Assembly: GCA_016271365.2 (NCBI GenBank)
Contig: JADMNL010000023.1
Location: 609,240,001 to 609,304,000 of the forward strand
Length of the DNA: 64,000 nt
Origin: Neoceratodus forsteri
Taxonomy: Eukaryota; Chordata; Ceratodontiformes; Ceratodontidae
Direction of reading: 5' to 3'
Shown here: positions 23,201 to 34,705 of the stretch, one piece after another
Layout: each line of letters starts with the position of its first letter
Numbering within the stretch: the first letter of the stretch is position 1
The notes under the pieces: model-generated
Databases searched by the model: none
The model's input: only the letters and a program-made list of their open reading frames with translations
Told to the model about the DNA's origin: nothing
Translations under genes and position numbers: made by a program

Positions 23201-23762
23201 CAAGGTAGTCGGCCCAACCCCCAGTGTCTCTGGCCTCGTTGCTCTGAAGGCCACCCATCGACTCCTCCGCTCAACTGGCCAAACTCTCCTTGACATCCTC
23301 AGGGTTAGAACCAAGGTGGGCAGTATGTCATTTGCCCTCACTGCTCCCACACTGTGGAACCAGCTCCCCACCTGGGGTGCAGGAAGCCCCTACTATCAAA
23401 AACTTCCGCACTAGGCTTAAGTTCCACCTAGCAGTCTCCAGCTCCTGCGCCTGCACTGCTCCTGACAGGAACCCAGTGACAACTGACTTACCAGGTCCTA
23501 TTCACCACTGTTTAAAACACAATGCCAAACTGCTAATATTTGTACAATGTTACCACTGCTGATATACCTATTTATTCAACTCAGACTGCTATGCTTCTGT
23601 CCTGTTGCTATAACTGAGTTGTTGTGTTTCCTATAAACTGAACTAATGCTGTGTTTGTTATGTATCTTTGTTATATAAATTCGGGTCGCCCCTTGAAAAG
23701 GGACCTCCGGAGCTCAGTGGAAGCTTACCCAGTCACCAAAATGTAATAAATAAATAAATAAA
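20271..23762 (+). mobile_element. Long, decayed L2/Rex1/CR1-group LINE with 3' (AATA)n tail
   Basis: The element encodes a LINE pol protein, which nicks the target with an APE-type endonuclease and copies its RNA there. In order: LLLLAGDIQLNPGP (20587-20627), a 2A-like motif; endonuclease pieces with NPDVLAVSETWL (about 20768), a GDFNLN-type piece (about 21100) and SDHSPIF (about 21290); RT motif A FIDLTRAFDLVHH (22358); GVPQGLILGPLLFS (22533); and YVDAT at 22624 in place of YADDT. Then come an LERNRLQVLYNK-like thumb (23060) and a C-terminal domain to about 23450. The 3' end has GTCGCCCC and CTTACCCAGTCACC followed by (AATA)n at 23745-23762. Several stops and frameshifts are present and the catalytic aspartate is lost, so it is dead. 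The exact clade is not settled. Confidence 0.85.
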
Positions 23763-23769
23763 AATAATC

Positions 23770-24656
23770 ATGGCGTCTTGCAGTCATAGATTCGATCCTC
23801 CCTTCATGCAATGGGGTGGGGGTTAAAGGGAGGATGCAGTTTTTCAAAATAGGAAATTTCAAGGCAAGCTGTTGGTGACATGGCAGCCTGCATGGGTAAC
23901 CATGTTCCATTATCTCCTGCTGCCATGGCTTTTAAATAAAATAATGTGGCGGGTCAGTGCTTCCAATTGAAGCCCTCAGTCTGGGCTGTGTCTGTCCCCA
24001 GCCAGTCTTGTCCTTGCACAGATCTCTGTGGCCAGACATCAGAATGGTTAGGCCCATGCATACCAGCTCTGTGCATCCTACAGAGACCTGCTGCAGAGTG
24101 CACAATTGTGTGGCCTGGTTTGTACCCCTATCAGTGTGCACTAGGCATAACATTGCATGGGGCCTTGATTGACTAAGGAAGCTGATTATTGAAACTGCAC
24201 AGTGCTTCAATCTATCCAGCTGTGGAAATGAGTAAAGCTGGACCCTGCTGGAATATAACTACTGCATCTCAGCTAGGCCACAATGGGCAAATACATTGTA
24301 TATGAAATGGTATTAAACACCTATTTCATGCCTATTGTAGACATGTAACACACCTGCTATCAACGTCCAGTTCTGTTCAGACTTGGTATAGATATCTTTC
24401 AATATTTCTTAAAGAGCAACACTTGTGCTCATTTTAAAATTATCCCTCTACCCTGATGGTAGATTGCCTATGCAGTATTTAAACAGTCCACTCTGCTGAA
24501 TTTCTTATTTCTTAATTTTTGTGGGGAAGGATTATAAATTCTGCTTATCCACCCAATCACTTCCCCTTTCTATTTTCTATTTTAAATGCTTGGCCCCATG
24601 CCACCCCCATGCTGAAACATTTTCTGAAGTATTCATTTGTACAGCATGACAAGGAA
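23770..24656. other. Unannotated DNA, possible SINE fragment
   Basis: A box-B-like GATTCGATCC at 23789-23798 hints at a short tRNA-derived fragment just after the LINE tail. The rest (23930-24650) has a TG/CA-rich part and an AT-rich part with no domains recognised. Confidence 0.3.
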
Positions 24657-24977
24657 AAAAGCACCCATAGCCACAAACACTCACTAAACAGTATTCTGTA
24701 GTAGAACAGCTCACTGTTTATTGAAAAGTAAAGTGCAGTATAATCCGTATCACTCAGACACGGAGCTGTGCCTGATGCAAGGAGATGATGTCACAGCCAC
24801 CGCTGCAAGCTTCTGACATTTCACTTAGTCACCATTAAACTTCCTCACAGAAATCTCCGATTTCACAACTCTACATCTGAGTGATACATGGATTATGCTG
24901 CACTTTATTTTCATTAAACAGTGAACTTTTCTACTGCAAAATACTGTTTAGTGTGTTTGTGGCTACAGGTGCTTCAA
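24657..24977. mobile_element. Foldback element with arms of about 90 bp
   Basis: The left arm (24659-24755) reads GCACCCATAGCCACAAACAC, CACTAAACAGTATTCTG, CAGCTCACTGTTTATTGAAA, GTGCAGTATAATCC, TATCACTCAGA. The right arm (24882-24974) is its reverse complement with few changes. The unpaired centre (about 125 bases) holds GATGATGTCACAG. It is flanked at a distance by TTTGTACAGCATG (24636) and TCTGTACAGCATG (25053), which may be chance or an extended duplication. The shape is that of a hairpin MITE, with no coding capacity. Confidence 0.75.
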
Positions 24978-24979
24978 TT

Positions 24980-26230
24980 TTCTTGCCTTGTTTGACTCAT
25001 TTCACTAGCACTGAAGCAGCAGTCCTGATGCTCTTTTCTTCATTTGTGTACATCTGTACAGCATGGAGGCTTCTCTCTTGATTTTAATGGCAGCAGGGTT
25101 TCAATTATATTTTTTTTATATTTTAGAGAGTCATTAGGCTGAAATCAGTCACAGCTCAACTAAAAGGGCCCTTGTTACTAGCCCTTTTTGAAAAATACCA
25201 TTTGCTGCCATTAACATTTGTAGGTATGCTGCTCTTTACTGACTTCAAACAAGTGTTTAACTGTAATCTCTACCTTATTTGTTTAACAGTGTCAATATCA
25301 TGCAAGGTCACTAGTCCCAGTGTCAGTCATCCACACACTCGCTGCCAAAGAAATGCTGCAGTAGTGTTCTAATACCATAGGGAGTTGTAGATTCTAGCTG
25401 TATTGTGACAAGTTCATGTAGTAAGACATACCTGGTATTTTTTGCAAATAAGGATCTTGTTTACAGCAGCAAATGTGATTTTCTTGAAACAGTTGATGGC
25501 AACAAATGCTATTTTAATTAGAGCAACAGAGAACTGCCATTAGGATAATTAAATTAAAGGTGTAGGAACAGAGGGCTAGCCATGGACCACCAGCATCCCA
25601 CTATTGTAGTTTGTTGTAGGGTGCCATGGTATGCTGCAAACATTCTTAAAGGTGACTAGTACTGGAAAAGCAATCTCCAAGTGAAGTGACATTCCTCAAA
25701 GCAGCTAATGCTTTGCCTGGATGATACATTTTGTGCATTCTTTCAACATACATTCTTATTGTTTTGAAATAGGAAGTATACCTTTTATATAAGGTCCCCT
25801 GAGACCATTTGAGACATGAATTGTGAAACAAGAAGACTTTATACAAATCAGTTCTTATTTCTGTCTTGAAATGTTAGTAATTTTAATTTCAAGAGCACAA
25901 TATGTAGTGCAGTATAGTCTCTTTTAAAGTGAAATTTTTCCAGTACCCATACATCACTCTAAAGAAACAGCATGCATTTTATAGACTTAGTTTATATAAA
26001 AGCTTTATAAAATGAAATTATGCTCGAATACCACAAAAATAGAGGCTTTTAAGCTAATGGACAAGTATTGATTCTGAACTATATTTGTTTAAATGGAGAT
26101 GTTGATTTTCTATGTCCTTTGAATAGACAAGCTTACAGGAAAGTGAACTTTAGTATTTCTCCAGGAATACAAGGTCTTTCCTAATGATGTTTTCTGAGTA
26201 TCTTGCCTTTTACAAGGCGATGGTATAATG
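24980..26230. other. AT-rich DNA, nothing recognised
   Basis: I see no gene or nameable repeat in this stretch. Short open frames at 24881-25372 and 25646-25846 have no recognisable content. Confidence 0.3.
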
Positions 26231-26234
26231 CTTT

Positions 26235-28040
26235 TAAAATAATATAGGTACATTAGGGAGTAAAGAAAGACCAAGGGAGGTTATGGAGACTTAATAAAGG
26301 GAGGGCATGTGGGCAGAGGGTGATGGTGAAAAGCAGGGATACTGAACAAATATTTCTGCTCAGTATTCACAACAGAAAAGATAGGAGGTACCTAAACCAA
26401 ACAAGAGAAACACTCTGGATAGAGTCAATACCAGTCCATTCATAGAAGAAAGGGTTTAGAAAAACCTCTTGAAACTGAGGGTGGACAAAACAATGGGACC
26501 TTATGGATTCACCTCAGAATTCTAAAATAACTAAGGGTAGAACTAGCGACACCGCTGACTACTCTCTTAAACAAATCATGGGAGGATGGGTGGTACCCGA
26601 GGACTGGAGGAGGGCAGATGTGTTTCACTTCACAAAAGTGGGAGCAGGGCAGAGGCAGAAAACTACAGACCAGTTACTTTGACCTCAGTGGTAGGGAAAT
26701 GATGGAATCACTTCTAAAGGAAAGAATTATTGAATACCTAGAGGTCAGTGGGGCACAGGACTAGAGGCAGCATGGATTCATAGTGGGAAGGTCATGTCAG
26801 ATGAATCTAATAGATTTCTTTGATTGGGTGACCAAGTGGTAGACCAGGAGGGGCTATGGATATGGCCTACCTAGATTTTAGCAAGGCATTTGACACAGTC
26901 CCACACAAGATTAATATACAAGTTAGCCAGCCTTGGAGTGGGTCACAAGGTGGTAGCCTGGATAAAAAGTTGGCTGGACAACAGGATGCAAAGGTAATAG
27001 TAAATGGAGTCCACAGTGAAGAAAGGAGGGAAACTAGTGGGGTACCATGAGGTTCAGTACTGGGACCAGTCCTCTTTAATGTCTTTATAAGTGACATTGG
27101 AGAGCACCTGGAAGGAAAAATATGTCTCTTGCAGGCGACACAAAGATCTGCAACAGGGTTGATACACAAGGTGGGGTGGAAAGGATGAAAAGGGACTTGA
27201 CAAGGCTGGTGGAATGGTCAAATGCATGGTAACTCAGATTCAATGCAAAGAAGTGCAAGTAATGCACCTGGGAAACAAAAACCCAGGGAAGAGTACACAA
27301 TGGGGAGTGAGATAATAACAACAACAAAAATCAAAGGGAACCTGGGAGTAATTATATCAGAGGACCTACAGGTGGGCAAGCAATGTGAGAAGGCAGAAAG
27401 GACAGCTGGGGATACTGGAGTGCATAGGAGAGGCATCAACAGTAGAAAACAGGAAGCTGTTATCCCTCTGTACAGAAGGTTGGTGAGACCCCACCTGGAG
27501 TACTGCATGCTGTTCTGGAGACCTCATCTCTGCAAAGACATAGACAGAGTGAAGACTGTTCAGAGGAGGTCAACCAAAATGGTGCAGGTCTACACCTGAA
27601 GACATATGAAGAGAGACTAAAGCAGCTTAATATGTATACCCTCAAGGAAAGGAGGAGAGGAGGGACATGATAGAAACTTTTAAGTACCTCAAGAAATTGA
27701 CAAAGTCCAAGAGGGTAGCATCTTTCAGAAAAAGAGATGTGCAAGAACAAGGAGGCACAATTTGAAGACAGAGACGGCTCAGAGGTAATGTTAGAAAATA
27801 CTTTTTATGGAGGGTTATGGATGCATGGAACAGTCTTCCTGAGAAGGTTGTGGAGTCAAGAACAGTGGGAGAACTCAAGAATGCATGGGACAGACATAAA
27901 GCAATTCTAGTGGGGGTAGGAGGAAGTAAGCTGATGGTTAACTAGATTCTGCAGCTTATCCATCAGGTAGGAAATGGGCAGACTAGGTGGGCCAAGTGGT
28001 CCTTATCTGCCGTCAAATTCTGTGTTTCTGTGTTACAATG
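26235..28040 (+). mobile_element. CR1 LINE, 3' half with reverse transcriptase and tail
   Basis: The copy starts within pol: ILNKYFCSVFTTEKIG (about 26337), then LLNKSWEDGWYP (26565) and LLKERIIEYLEVSG (26713). RT motif A is YLDFSKAFDTVPHK (26868), followed by a GVP*GSVLGPVLFNVF box (27038) with a stop in place of glutamine. The catalytic box is LAGDTK (27127) where YADDTK is expected. The C-terminal part has NLGVIISEDLQVG (27340), LYRRLVRPHLEYC (27467), VQRRSTKMV (27560) and AWNSLPEKVVES (27822). The 3' UTR ends in GGGCAGACTAGGTGGGCCAA and ATTCTGTGTTTCTGTG, the CR1-type tail. Stops, a frameshift and the lost catalytic residue show that it cannot move. It is a 5'-truncated copy, as is usual for CR1. 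Confidence 0.9.
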
Positions 28041-29690
28041 CAATTCAAAGAACTACTGTTTTGCTCCTCTGATCACTGTTCCATTGAACCTTCACTGCTG
28101 TATCCTAAAGTTTCCTTAATCCAGTATTTTATTTCCTCTATTCTGAATCTGATTTAGGCCTATAAATCATTCATTCATTGATCTTGTAACAAAAAGCATG
28201 AGGAAATATTTGCCAGTCACCAGACAGCCCATTACTATAACTACTGAGAAGTAAAAGAATGAGGATTATAAAATGGGTAGAACAGGTCCTGTGATACTAT
28301 TGGTCAGCTTAGGTATTTCTTGAAAAATTCTGCAATAATCCATAGCAAAGAGCCAGTTAGCTTCAGTATCCTTACGCCTACCTATAGGAACCTGAAACTT
28401 TCAAATGACTGTCATTTTCCTCAAAATTCATCTAGGCCATAAAAACTAAATGCCCATATGTTTAAAAAATGTTTTCCTACATCATCCCCTCATTACACAC
28501 ATACTGTAATGTATACTAATTTAAGTAAGCATTTCCAATGCCGAATGTTTACTTGCAGTGTTGGGACAACTCTGAAAAATATAATATCTGGACACAATTT
28601 AGCTTGTATTTCACCCTTTTTGTAACTGATGCACTTATTTGTTTATTACTAAGGACATTTGCTTAGAAACAGGATCTCTGCCCTATTTCATCTGTCTGCT
28701 TGCCTTCTTTTGCAGTCACAATTCTGTTTATGACATCACAATCTGTTGCTGTGAGGTAATTATGATTTCATAAACAGGACATTATGATATCATCTGCAGA
28801 AAAGCAGTCAAAGCTAGAAAGTCCAAGGACAGTAATCTTGCTTTTACTGTATGTCACTTCCTCAGTAATAAAGAAAACAGGAAATAATTGCTATAATATA
28901 GTTCTTGGCTGAATGATATGGAAGGTACAGCACAGAACTATAAAGGAGGAGGACATGTTAAGCCCCTCATGGGCCAAAAAGCAACATTGTCTAAGGAAAT
29001 CTGAGCTACAGTAAACTTACAACCCAGGGCAATGGTGTGGGTGGCGGAGGTGCTAGAAGCTTCACCAGCCTCTGCACCAGTGACCAGGACTCGAGAATTG
29101 GACAAGGTTGCACAGGGGTTGGCATGCAGAAGGAAGGAGAATTTAGTGTACATCAATGGATCTCCTTCTTTGGGGGGGGGTGGGGGCAGTGTATGCTACT
29201 GCTTGCTACTACCTAGTGTAGTAGGTGTACAGCTACGGTCACCAGAGCTGAAAGTTGGATGTACATTGAAAGTTTGCACCATCTTAACAGTCTATATGTG
29301 CATGACTGCTCTCCGCTGGTTCTGACTCAAGGGGAGTCATGTGAGGAATCAAACTCCTGTCTGCAGGATGATGGGAGCATGAAGGCAGTACACCACCACC
29401 ATCCATGGCAACCACTCACACAACTAAGTAAGAAGTAGATGCAGTGAGTCTTGGAGGTTGTGTGAAGGAGCTGGGGTTTAGCAGTAGAAGGGGGCTAATG
29501 TAGAGGGACAGGAGGATAAAGACCATACTAAAATAAATTACAAATATATATGCACTATAAACTGAATTATGTCTAACACTCTCATTTTCAAAGTTATCCA
29601 ACTGGCATCAGAGGCTCTTTAATTGAAACATAAACAATACATAATTTAAATCAATTATTGCCAGTGTTTTCTGTTCATTATTGACATGCT
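28041..29690. other. Unannotated DNA with a G run and a possible SINE
   Basis: No gene is seen. A run of nine G with a following TGGGGG lies at 29171-29187. Near 29350-29395 the minus strand has GGAGTTTGATTCC, a box-B-like word downstream of a GTGGTGTACTGCC stretch, so a tRNA-derived SINE on the minus strand is possible. Around 28938-29325 the sequence still holds a few CpGs but no splice or coding signal I trust. Confidence 0.3.
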
Positions 29691-29719
29691 AAAACATATT
29701 TGTTATTTTACCTCACACA

Positions 29720-30345
29720 ATCATTGTTGGAAGGTTGTCCAGACCGCAAAACAGATTAATTCCATTAAGAAATCATTCATATTTAGGAATGAGTACTGTT
29801 TACTATCCTTCCATTGTGCAGATCTTATGTAAGGCCTCATTTGGATTATGGGTCTCTGTTTTGGTCCCCATACTTAAGACAGGACATCAATTTGTAGGAG
29901 GGTGTCCAGCGAAGATAATGAAACTGATACCAAGCTTAAAAATAAACAATATAATGGATAGATTATTGGAATTAGGGTCACACAGTTTGGAACAGAGAAG
30001 CAGGAGTGGTATATTTTAACATTATTTAAAATAATGAATAACCTGGAGGCTGACAACCAATGTGGCATAATCACTAACAAAAGAACAGATAATTTAAGAT
30101 CTCATAATATGCAACTAAAAATTCCTAAGGTCAACAGTAATAAAATATATAATTTCTTTACTATCGTGTAGCAAGAATGTGGAACAGCCTACCACAACAT
30201 CTAGATTGACCAAATAACATCTGAAAACTTCAAGACTGAACTTGACAAATAGCTAACAAACTTTTAGTTATTAAGCCCACACCATGTGGGAGATAGACCT
30301 GATGGGCCAGATGCCTTCTTCTGTCTTTCTTACCAAGTAAGCTAA
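29720..30345 (+). mobile_element. CR1/L3-group LINE 3' end
   Basis: The plus strand encodes YVRPHLDYGSLFWSPYL (29833), the usual C-terminal motif of CR1-group pol, then VQRR in a shifted frame. Further on are RVARMWNSLPQHL (30166) and a 3' UTR with GACCTGATGGGCCAGATGCC (30297). It is a 5'-truncated copy with stops throughout. The family differs from the CR1 copy at 26.2-28.0 kb. Confidence 0.75.
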
Positions 30346-31560
30346 TATATTTGCATGTTGCATGGTTTTCCCAACTCTGTTTAGTACTTTCAAATAGACA
30401 CTTCCTGTCTGTAACTGGGAGAAAGACACACACTGTGAGGCATGATGTTTATCTTCAAAGCCTGTTGATGTCTGGTAGTTGGCTAATGGGCAGAAACAAA
30501 ATGGATTAGTGAGGTTTTTCCTTTAAATTTACAAAAGTTTACACCATCAGCCAGAAGAATACTGTCATCATCAGCCTGTTCTGCACTGGCTTTTGAGATG
30601 CAACCCCTGCATTTCTGCATCTATTGACTTATACAGTACACACCTATACAGCCCCTTGCTACAGTAGCAATATATTTGCTTTGCACGAGTGCAAGCAAAC
30701 ATAAAAATAAAGTACTGCTCATAGCTTTATTGTCTAGTCTTCCTTTGCTTAATATAAAAATATCCCAACCTATCCTTACTTGCTTATATGGTAAATCTCT
30801 GTTCTTATCTCCCAAAGATAAAATTCAGATCCTGGCTCCATATTAGGAATTCTGTCATAAGTTAATGTTTATTGGGGTTGGGGGCATCCTACCAGTAAAA
30901 TTATACAGAATGTTTAATTCTTGTATTCCATGCTAAGCAGTCATGAGGAGAACATATACATAAACTATACTACTATTACACTGCAAGAACATACTCTGCA
31001 GTCCAATTGTGTAAAACACATAGAGTAATAGATAGGAAACTTTCATTTCTGGTTCAGCTTAGTAAAACAGAAGAAGAAAATTGAATAAAAAACAGAAATA
31101 TTTGTGTTTCAGGGTGATGTTTGTGGATTTTTCCATTTAGTTTTAGGAACAATGTACTATGGAAAATAGTGGAAAACCAAATACAAGGATATATAAGTTT
31201 TAGTTTAATGCCTAGGCACCATGGACAAAATATTTTAACATATGATGTGTTCTACAAGTGTTTGTTGGCCATCAATAGCATACCAATTACTCTGGATGAA
31301 TGTCTGTGTTTAAAGAACATCAGTTGCTCAACACATAAGTGACTAGAACATGTCTACTCATTAACTGGAAATGTGGTTGATGGCTGCAGAAGTAGCTCCC
31401 ACCTACTTGAAATGCTATTGATCCCAAACTATTAGGTATAGTAGGTTCAATCTATTTATTGACATTTGCATCACAAAGCTGAATATATAGCTCTATGAGA
31501 TAACTATCTTATGTGGTTGCTTTTAATGGTAATATACTCAAGTTTTATTTTACTTTTTAA
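30346..31560. other. AT-rich DNA, nothing recognised
   Basis: No gene or clear repeat is seen. The open frame at 31121-31342 is AT-rich and has no similarity I recognise. Confidence 0.3.
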
Positions 31561-31570
31561 ATGTTAGTCC

Positions 31571-31757
31571 TTGTTAACCTGGTAAGGCCCACTAGGCACA
31601 AGTGCCTATCTTCTGGAGTGACCCAGGAGCTTCTGGTTAAGTGACATTCTCAGAATCACACAGTATGCAAGTGGAGATTGTGGAATCAAACTAAGGTCTG
31701 CTGGATGAACCCAGCTCATTCACAGCTCAGTACTCTAAGCTCTAGGCTATAGTGCCA
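31571..31757 (-). mobile_element. MIR-type CORE-SINE, second copy
   Basis: On the minus strand it has GGCACTATAGCCTAGAG (box-A region), a decayed box B TTAGTTTGATTCC, and the core CTTGCATACTGTGTGATTC. It aligns along its length with the copy at 14650-14837. Confidence 0.75.
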
Positions 31758-31774
31758 GCCAAATACATGCCCTC

Positions 31775-31843
31775 ACTTAGAATCAATCCTCTGATCCTTT
31801 GCTTGTAAGGCCAGAACACATCCATTGTGCCACCTGAGGAGTT
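31775..31843 (-). mobile_element. tRNA-derived SINE head
   Basis: On the minus strand GGTGGCACAATGGATGTG is followed by CTGGCCTTACAAGCAAAGG and GAGGATTGATTC. This is the layout of a tRNA with box A, anticodon arm and box B, closest to a tRNA-Arg pattern. The stems are too diverged for a working tRNA. Confidence 0.5.
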
Positions 31844-32204
31844 AACAAATAAATATTTAATATAATATAATAGAAAACACTAACTCTAAATGGAAATAAT
31901 TGTGCAAACAGCAGTACAAAACATTCATAACAACAATGGAGAACAAATAATACATCAGGAAAGTGGGGTCACGTGTGCACCTTACCAAGAGTGGGCGCTT
32001 AATCCTCTAGATTCCTGTGGTCCTTCTGCTAATTCATGTCCATCCAGTGATATTTTGCAGCATAGAGGTAGGCAACATAGTGAGGTGAGCTCCTTTATCA
32101 ACTTGCAAGCAACATTATTGACAATTGACAAACAATCCCCAGAAAAGGAAAAAGGCTATCATACTTCACACGCCACCACATCTTCAATGAAGATAGATGA
32201 TTCT

Positions 32205-32460
32205 GCTTTGTCTGGCACTCTTCCAACTCAGACACAGATAAGCACAATGCAGTTTTACAACAGGTTGCAGCATACATTGAATCCATTGGGTGCACTATAA
32301 CCAACACTCAACTGGCTATATCCTCCTTAACTAGACAGGTGACTACAGACAAAAACAAGCTTCAGGACCTCAATGCAGCAAATGCCTGTGTTGCAACCCA
32401 AGCTGCTGAACATCAAGTGGAATGGCTAAAGAAAAGGTCGAGGATTTAGAAGGGTAGGGA
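32205..32460 (+). pseudogene. L1 ORF1-like coiled-coil fragment
   Basis: L1 ORF1p is an RNA-binding trimer with a long coiled coil. Here one frame (about 32216-32450) reads SSNSDTDKHNAVLQQVAAYI, then TNTQLAISSLTRQVTTDKNK, then LQDLNAAN and AAEHQVEWLK, with heptad spacing. A shifted frame continues KVEDLE, as in the LE(D/N)RSRRNN entry to the RNA-binding domain, but the following residues are degraded. It may belong to the same kind of element as the L1 reverse transcriptase at 49.9-52.3 kb. The call rests on pattern and is moderate. Confidence 0.5.
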
Positions 32461-32880
32461 TGTAGGAAGAACTTATGGCTCCCTGGACGAATGGCAGACA
32501 TGGAGAGGCTTGATCCAGTCATTTTTCTGTGAAACAAATCCCCAGATGGCTGCAATGGGAACCCACTGGCTTCAACCATATTCTACATGTTGAAAAAGCC
32601 TATTATAAGCTGCCCGTGTCTATCTACATATTGCCAACACCACATAGTTTCATGTTGACAAAACTTACTGTAAGCTGTCTGTAGCTAACAAGTTAGAGAT
32701 GCAGCAAATTTAAATTCTGCTGGCGAAGTGCCCATGAAATGGGCACTTCAGCGTTCCACTCACTACGCGCATAGTGGCTAATGCAAAAAGGCTCCTTGTA
32801 ATTATTATTACTTCATGTTGTCATTCCCACCTTAACTGAAGTAAAGGCGGAGTGACAATAATATTGGCAGCCCTTCACAC
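32461..32880. other. Short duplications and a perfect hairpin
   Basis: The words CATGTTGAAAAAGC and CATGTTGACAAAAC start two similar stretches (32586 and 32651), each followed by TAAGCTG, so a duplication of about 65 bp is present. At 32726-32750 GAAGTGCCCAT and ATGGGCACTTC form a perfect 11-bp hairpin. The CpG-bearing words CACTACGCGC follow it. No gene is seen. Confidence 0.45.
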
Positions 32881-33445
32881 ACACAGTCACCAAAATGAAT
32901 GTGCATCCCCAAATGCTCATGTCTTGTGTCCAGAAAACTCCCCAGTGATGACTAAATGTAATGAGAGCACAAGAAATGCAAAGTCTCCCAAAATTAATGG
33001 CGACTCACACATCATGCATGCAGTAGATCACACATTCACCAGAATTAATGTGCATCCCAAAATGCTGCTGTCTTGTGTCCAGAAAATGCCCCACTGCTGA
33101 CAAAGTGAAATGAGAGTGTAACAAGAAATGTGAAGTCTCCAGAATTAATGGAGCACTCTGTCATGTGCACAGTGATCACACACAGTCACCAGAATTAATT
33201 TGGATCCCCAAAATGCTACTGTCTTGTGTCCAGAAAATTCTCAGTGCTGATGAAGTGAAATGAGAGGGTAACAGAAACTGCAAAGTCTCCCAGACTTAAT
33301 GGTGCACCATCATGTGTGCAGTGGTCACACACAGTCTCCAGAATTAATGTGCATCCCAAAATGCTACTGTCTTATGTCCAGAAAATTCCCAATGCTGACA
33401 AAGTGAAATGAGAGTGTAACAAGAAATGCAAAGTCTCCCAAGTAT
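32881..33445 (+). repeat. Tandem array, four units of about 149 bp
   Basis: Units begin at 32881, 33030, 33180 and 33329 with ACACAGTCACCAGAATTAAT-like sequence. Each contains GTGCATCCCAAAATGCT, CTTGTGTCCAGAAAA, GTGAAATGAGAG and GCAAAGTCTCCC. The last unit stops at about 117 bases. Identity between units is high but with small gaps. The spacing is regular, yet there are no unique spacers, so it is a minisatellite or satellite fragment, not a CRISPR array. Confidence 0.9.
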
Positions 33446-34560
33446 TGGTGTACTACAAATGCACAGACAGATTAAGATTGTGCTGTGCAAACAAGAGATG
33501 CAGACACAAAGGCACAACTGCACCTAACCAGTGACCACAGTCACAAATCCAATTCTGAAAAGAATACCTTTTGTTGGATAGTTGGGGTGTACACAGCAGT
33601 AACAGTCCACTACCAATAATAATATACCACAAAGCAGTATACAAAATTCATGCAGGTGTGGTGGATAGCAGGTTCACACTGCTACAATTACTCTGTGGCA
33701 CAATAAAAGGGTCTGATTCAATGGCACGTATCACACACACACTCACACACACTACAAGTAATGCGTAGTAAATTGAAAACCTTTAGTAATATAACCAAAT
33801 GTTTTAAACAAATTGAAATTATACACTGCTGCACCACAACAATCAGCAAAAACTCAAGAATTACTGAAAATATTACTGTGTGTACATTAACACAGTTATA
33901 CAAGAAAAATATACCCAAAACAGAAAACTGCTTTTTTCTCCCCAGTTAATCTACCTACACCACAATCGCCCCTCCCCAAAGCACACTTCACAGTACACAG
34001 ACTGACTGTTCTAAATTAACATTCAAAATCCACACACAAACAATAAACACTTGATATGAGCACAGGAGAGTTTCCTATAATCGATGTACTAAATTGTGAG
34101 CAAAACATAGCTCAAAAGACTTTTTAACAGCTTTTAGAGAATTTGAATTGCAGAGCTCTGAGAAGAAACTGTCTCCATCTTCTACTACACACACACACAC
34201 TACACACTACACACTACACAGAACTGAGGCTGTGCAGAACAATCTGAGCTCATGTGACCTGCAATCCCTTAAAGCACTGCAAAGTTCACCTTTGAGCTCA
34301 TAAACAAGGCGAGTAAATTGATTTCAATGTACTTCACCTTAAAACTGGTGGAGAAGTGGCTTGGGAAGGTGGAATAGCATAAAGTCATTGTTTCAATGGA
34401 CTTCATATTCCCCATTGGCGAAGTACTCCACCTCACTTGTGGAGAGTACTTCACGGATTTCGCATTCGCAAAATCACTTCACAGACTGAATTTCGGCACT
34501 TACCACCACTACTATCAACATACTGTCAAATCTTAATGTATATTCTAGGTGTAATCCAGT
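33446..34560. other. Unannotated DNA with microsatellites and a hairpin
   Basis: (CA)n-like runs lie at 33731-33752 and 34186-34222 (ACACT/ACAC repeats). At 34420-34455 GAAGTACTCCAC and GTGGAGAGTACTTC form a hairpin. It resembles in style the hairpin at 32726, so the two may mark the ends of one element of about 1.7 kb, but matching termini are not clear. No gene is seen. Confidence 0.35.
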
Positions 34561-34705
34561 TATATTTTATGGAATGTTTCTGTAAACCCACTGTTTATGT
34601 CATTTAGCACTAGACTTGATGTTTGTTGTGCTCTGTTGATGATGAGGAACCTTTGTAAACAAGCTGTTACAGTTCAAAGGTGTTTGAACAAATAAATAAA
34701 TAAAA
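34560..34705 (+). mobile_element. Possible Penelope-like 3' end with (AATA)n tail
   Basis: GTTGATGATGAGGAACCTTTGT is followed by AAACAAGC and, after a short gap, by an AAATAAATAAATAAA tail at 34691-34705. The pattern CTGATGAGGAACC-loop-GAAAC is common at the ends of Penelope-like elements. No coding part is attached here. Confidence 0.3.

Noticed and set aside
26867..27878. Minus-strand open frames overlapping the CR1 copy
   Set aside because: They are antisense shadows of the plus-strand CR1 pol remnant.
32881..33445. Regular repeats resembling a CRISPR array
   Set aside because: The units are contiguous without unique spacers and lie in vertebrate-type DNA, so this is a minisatellite.
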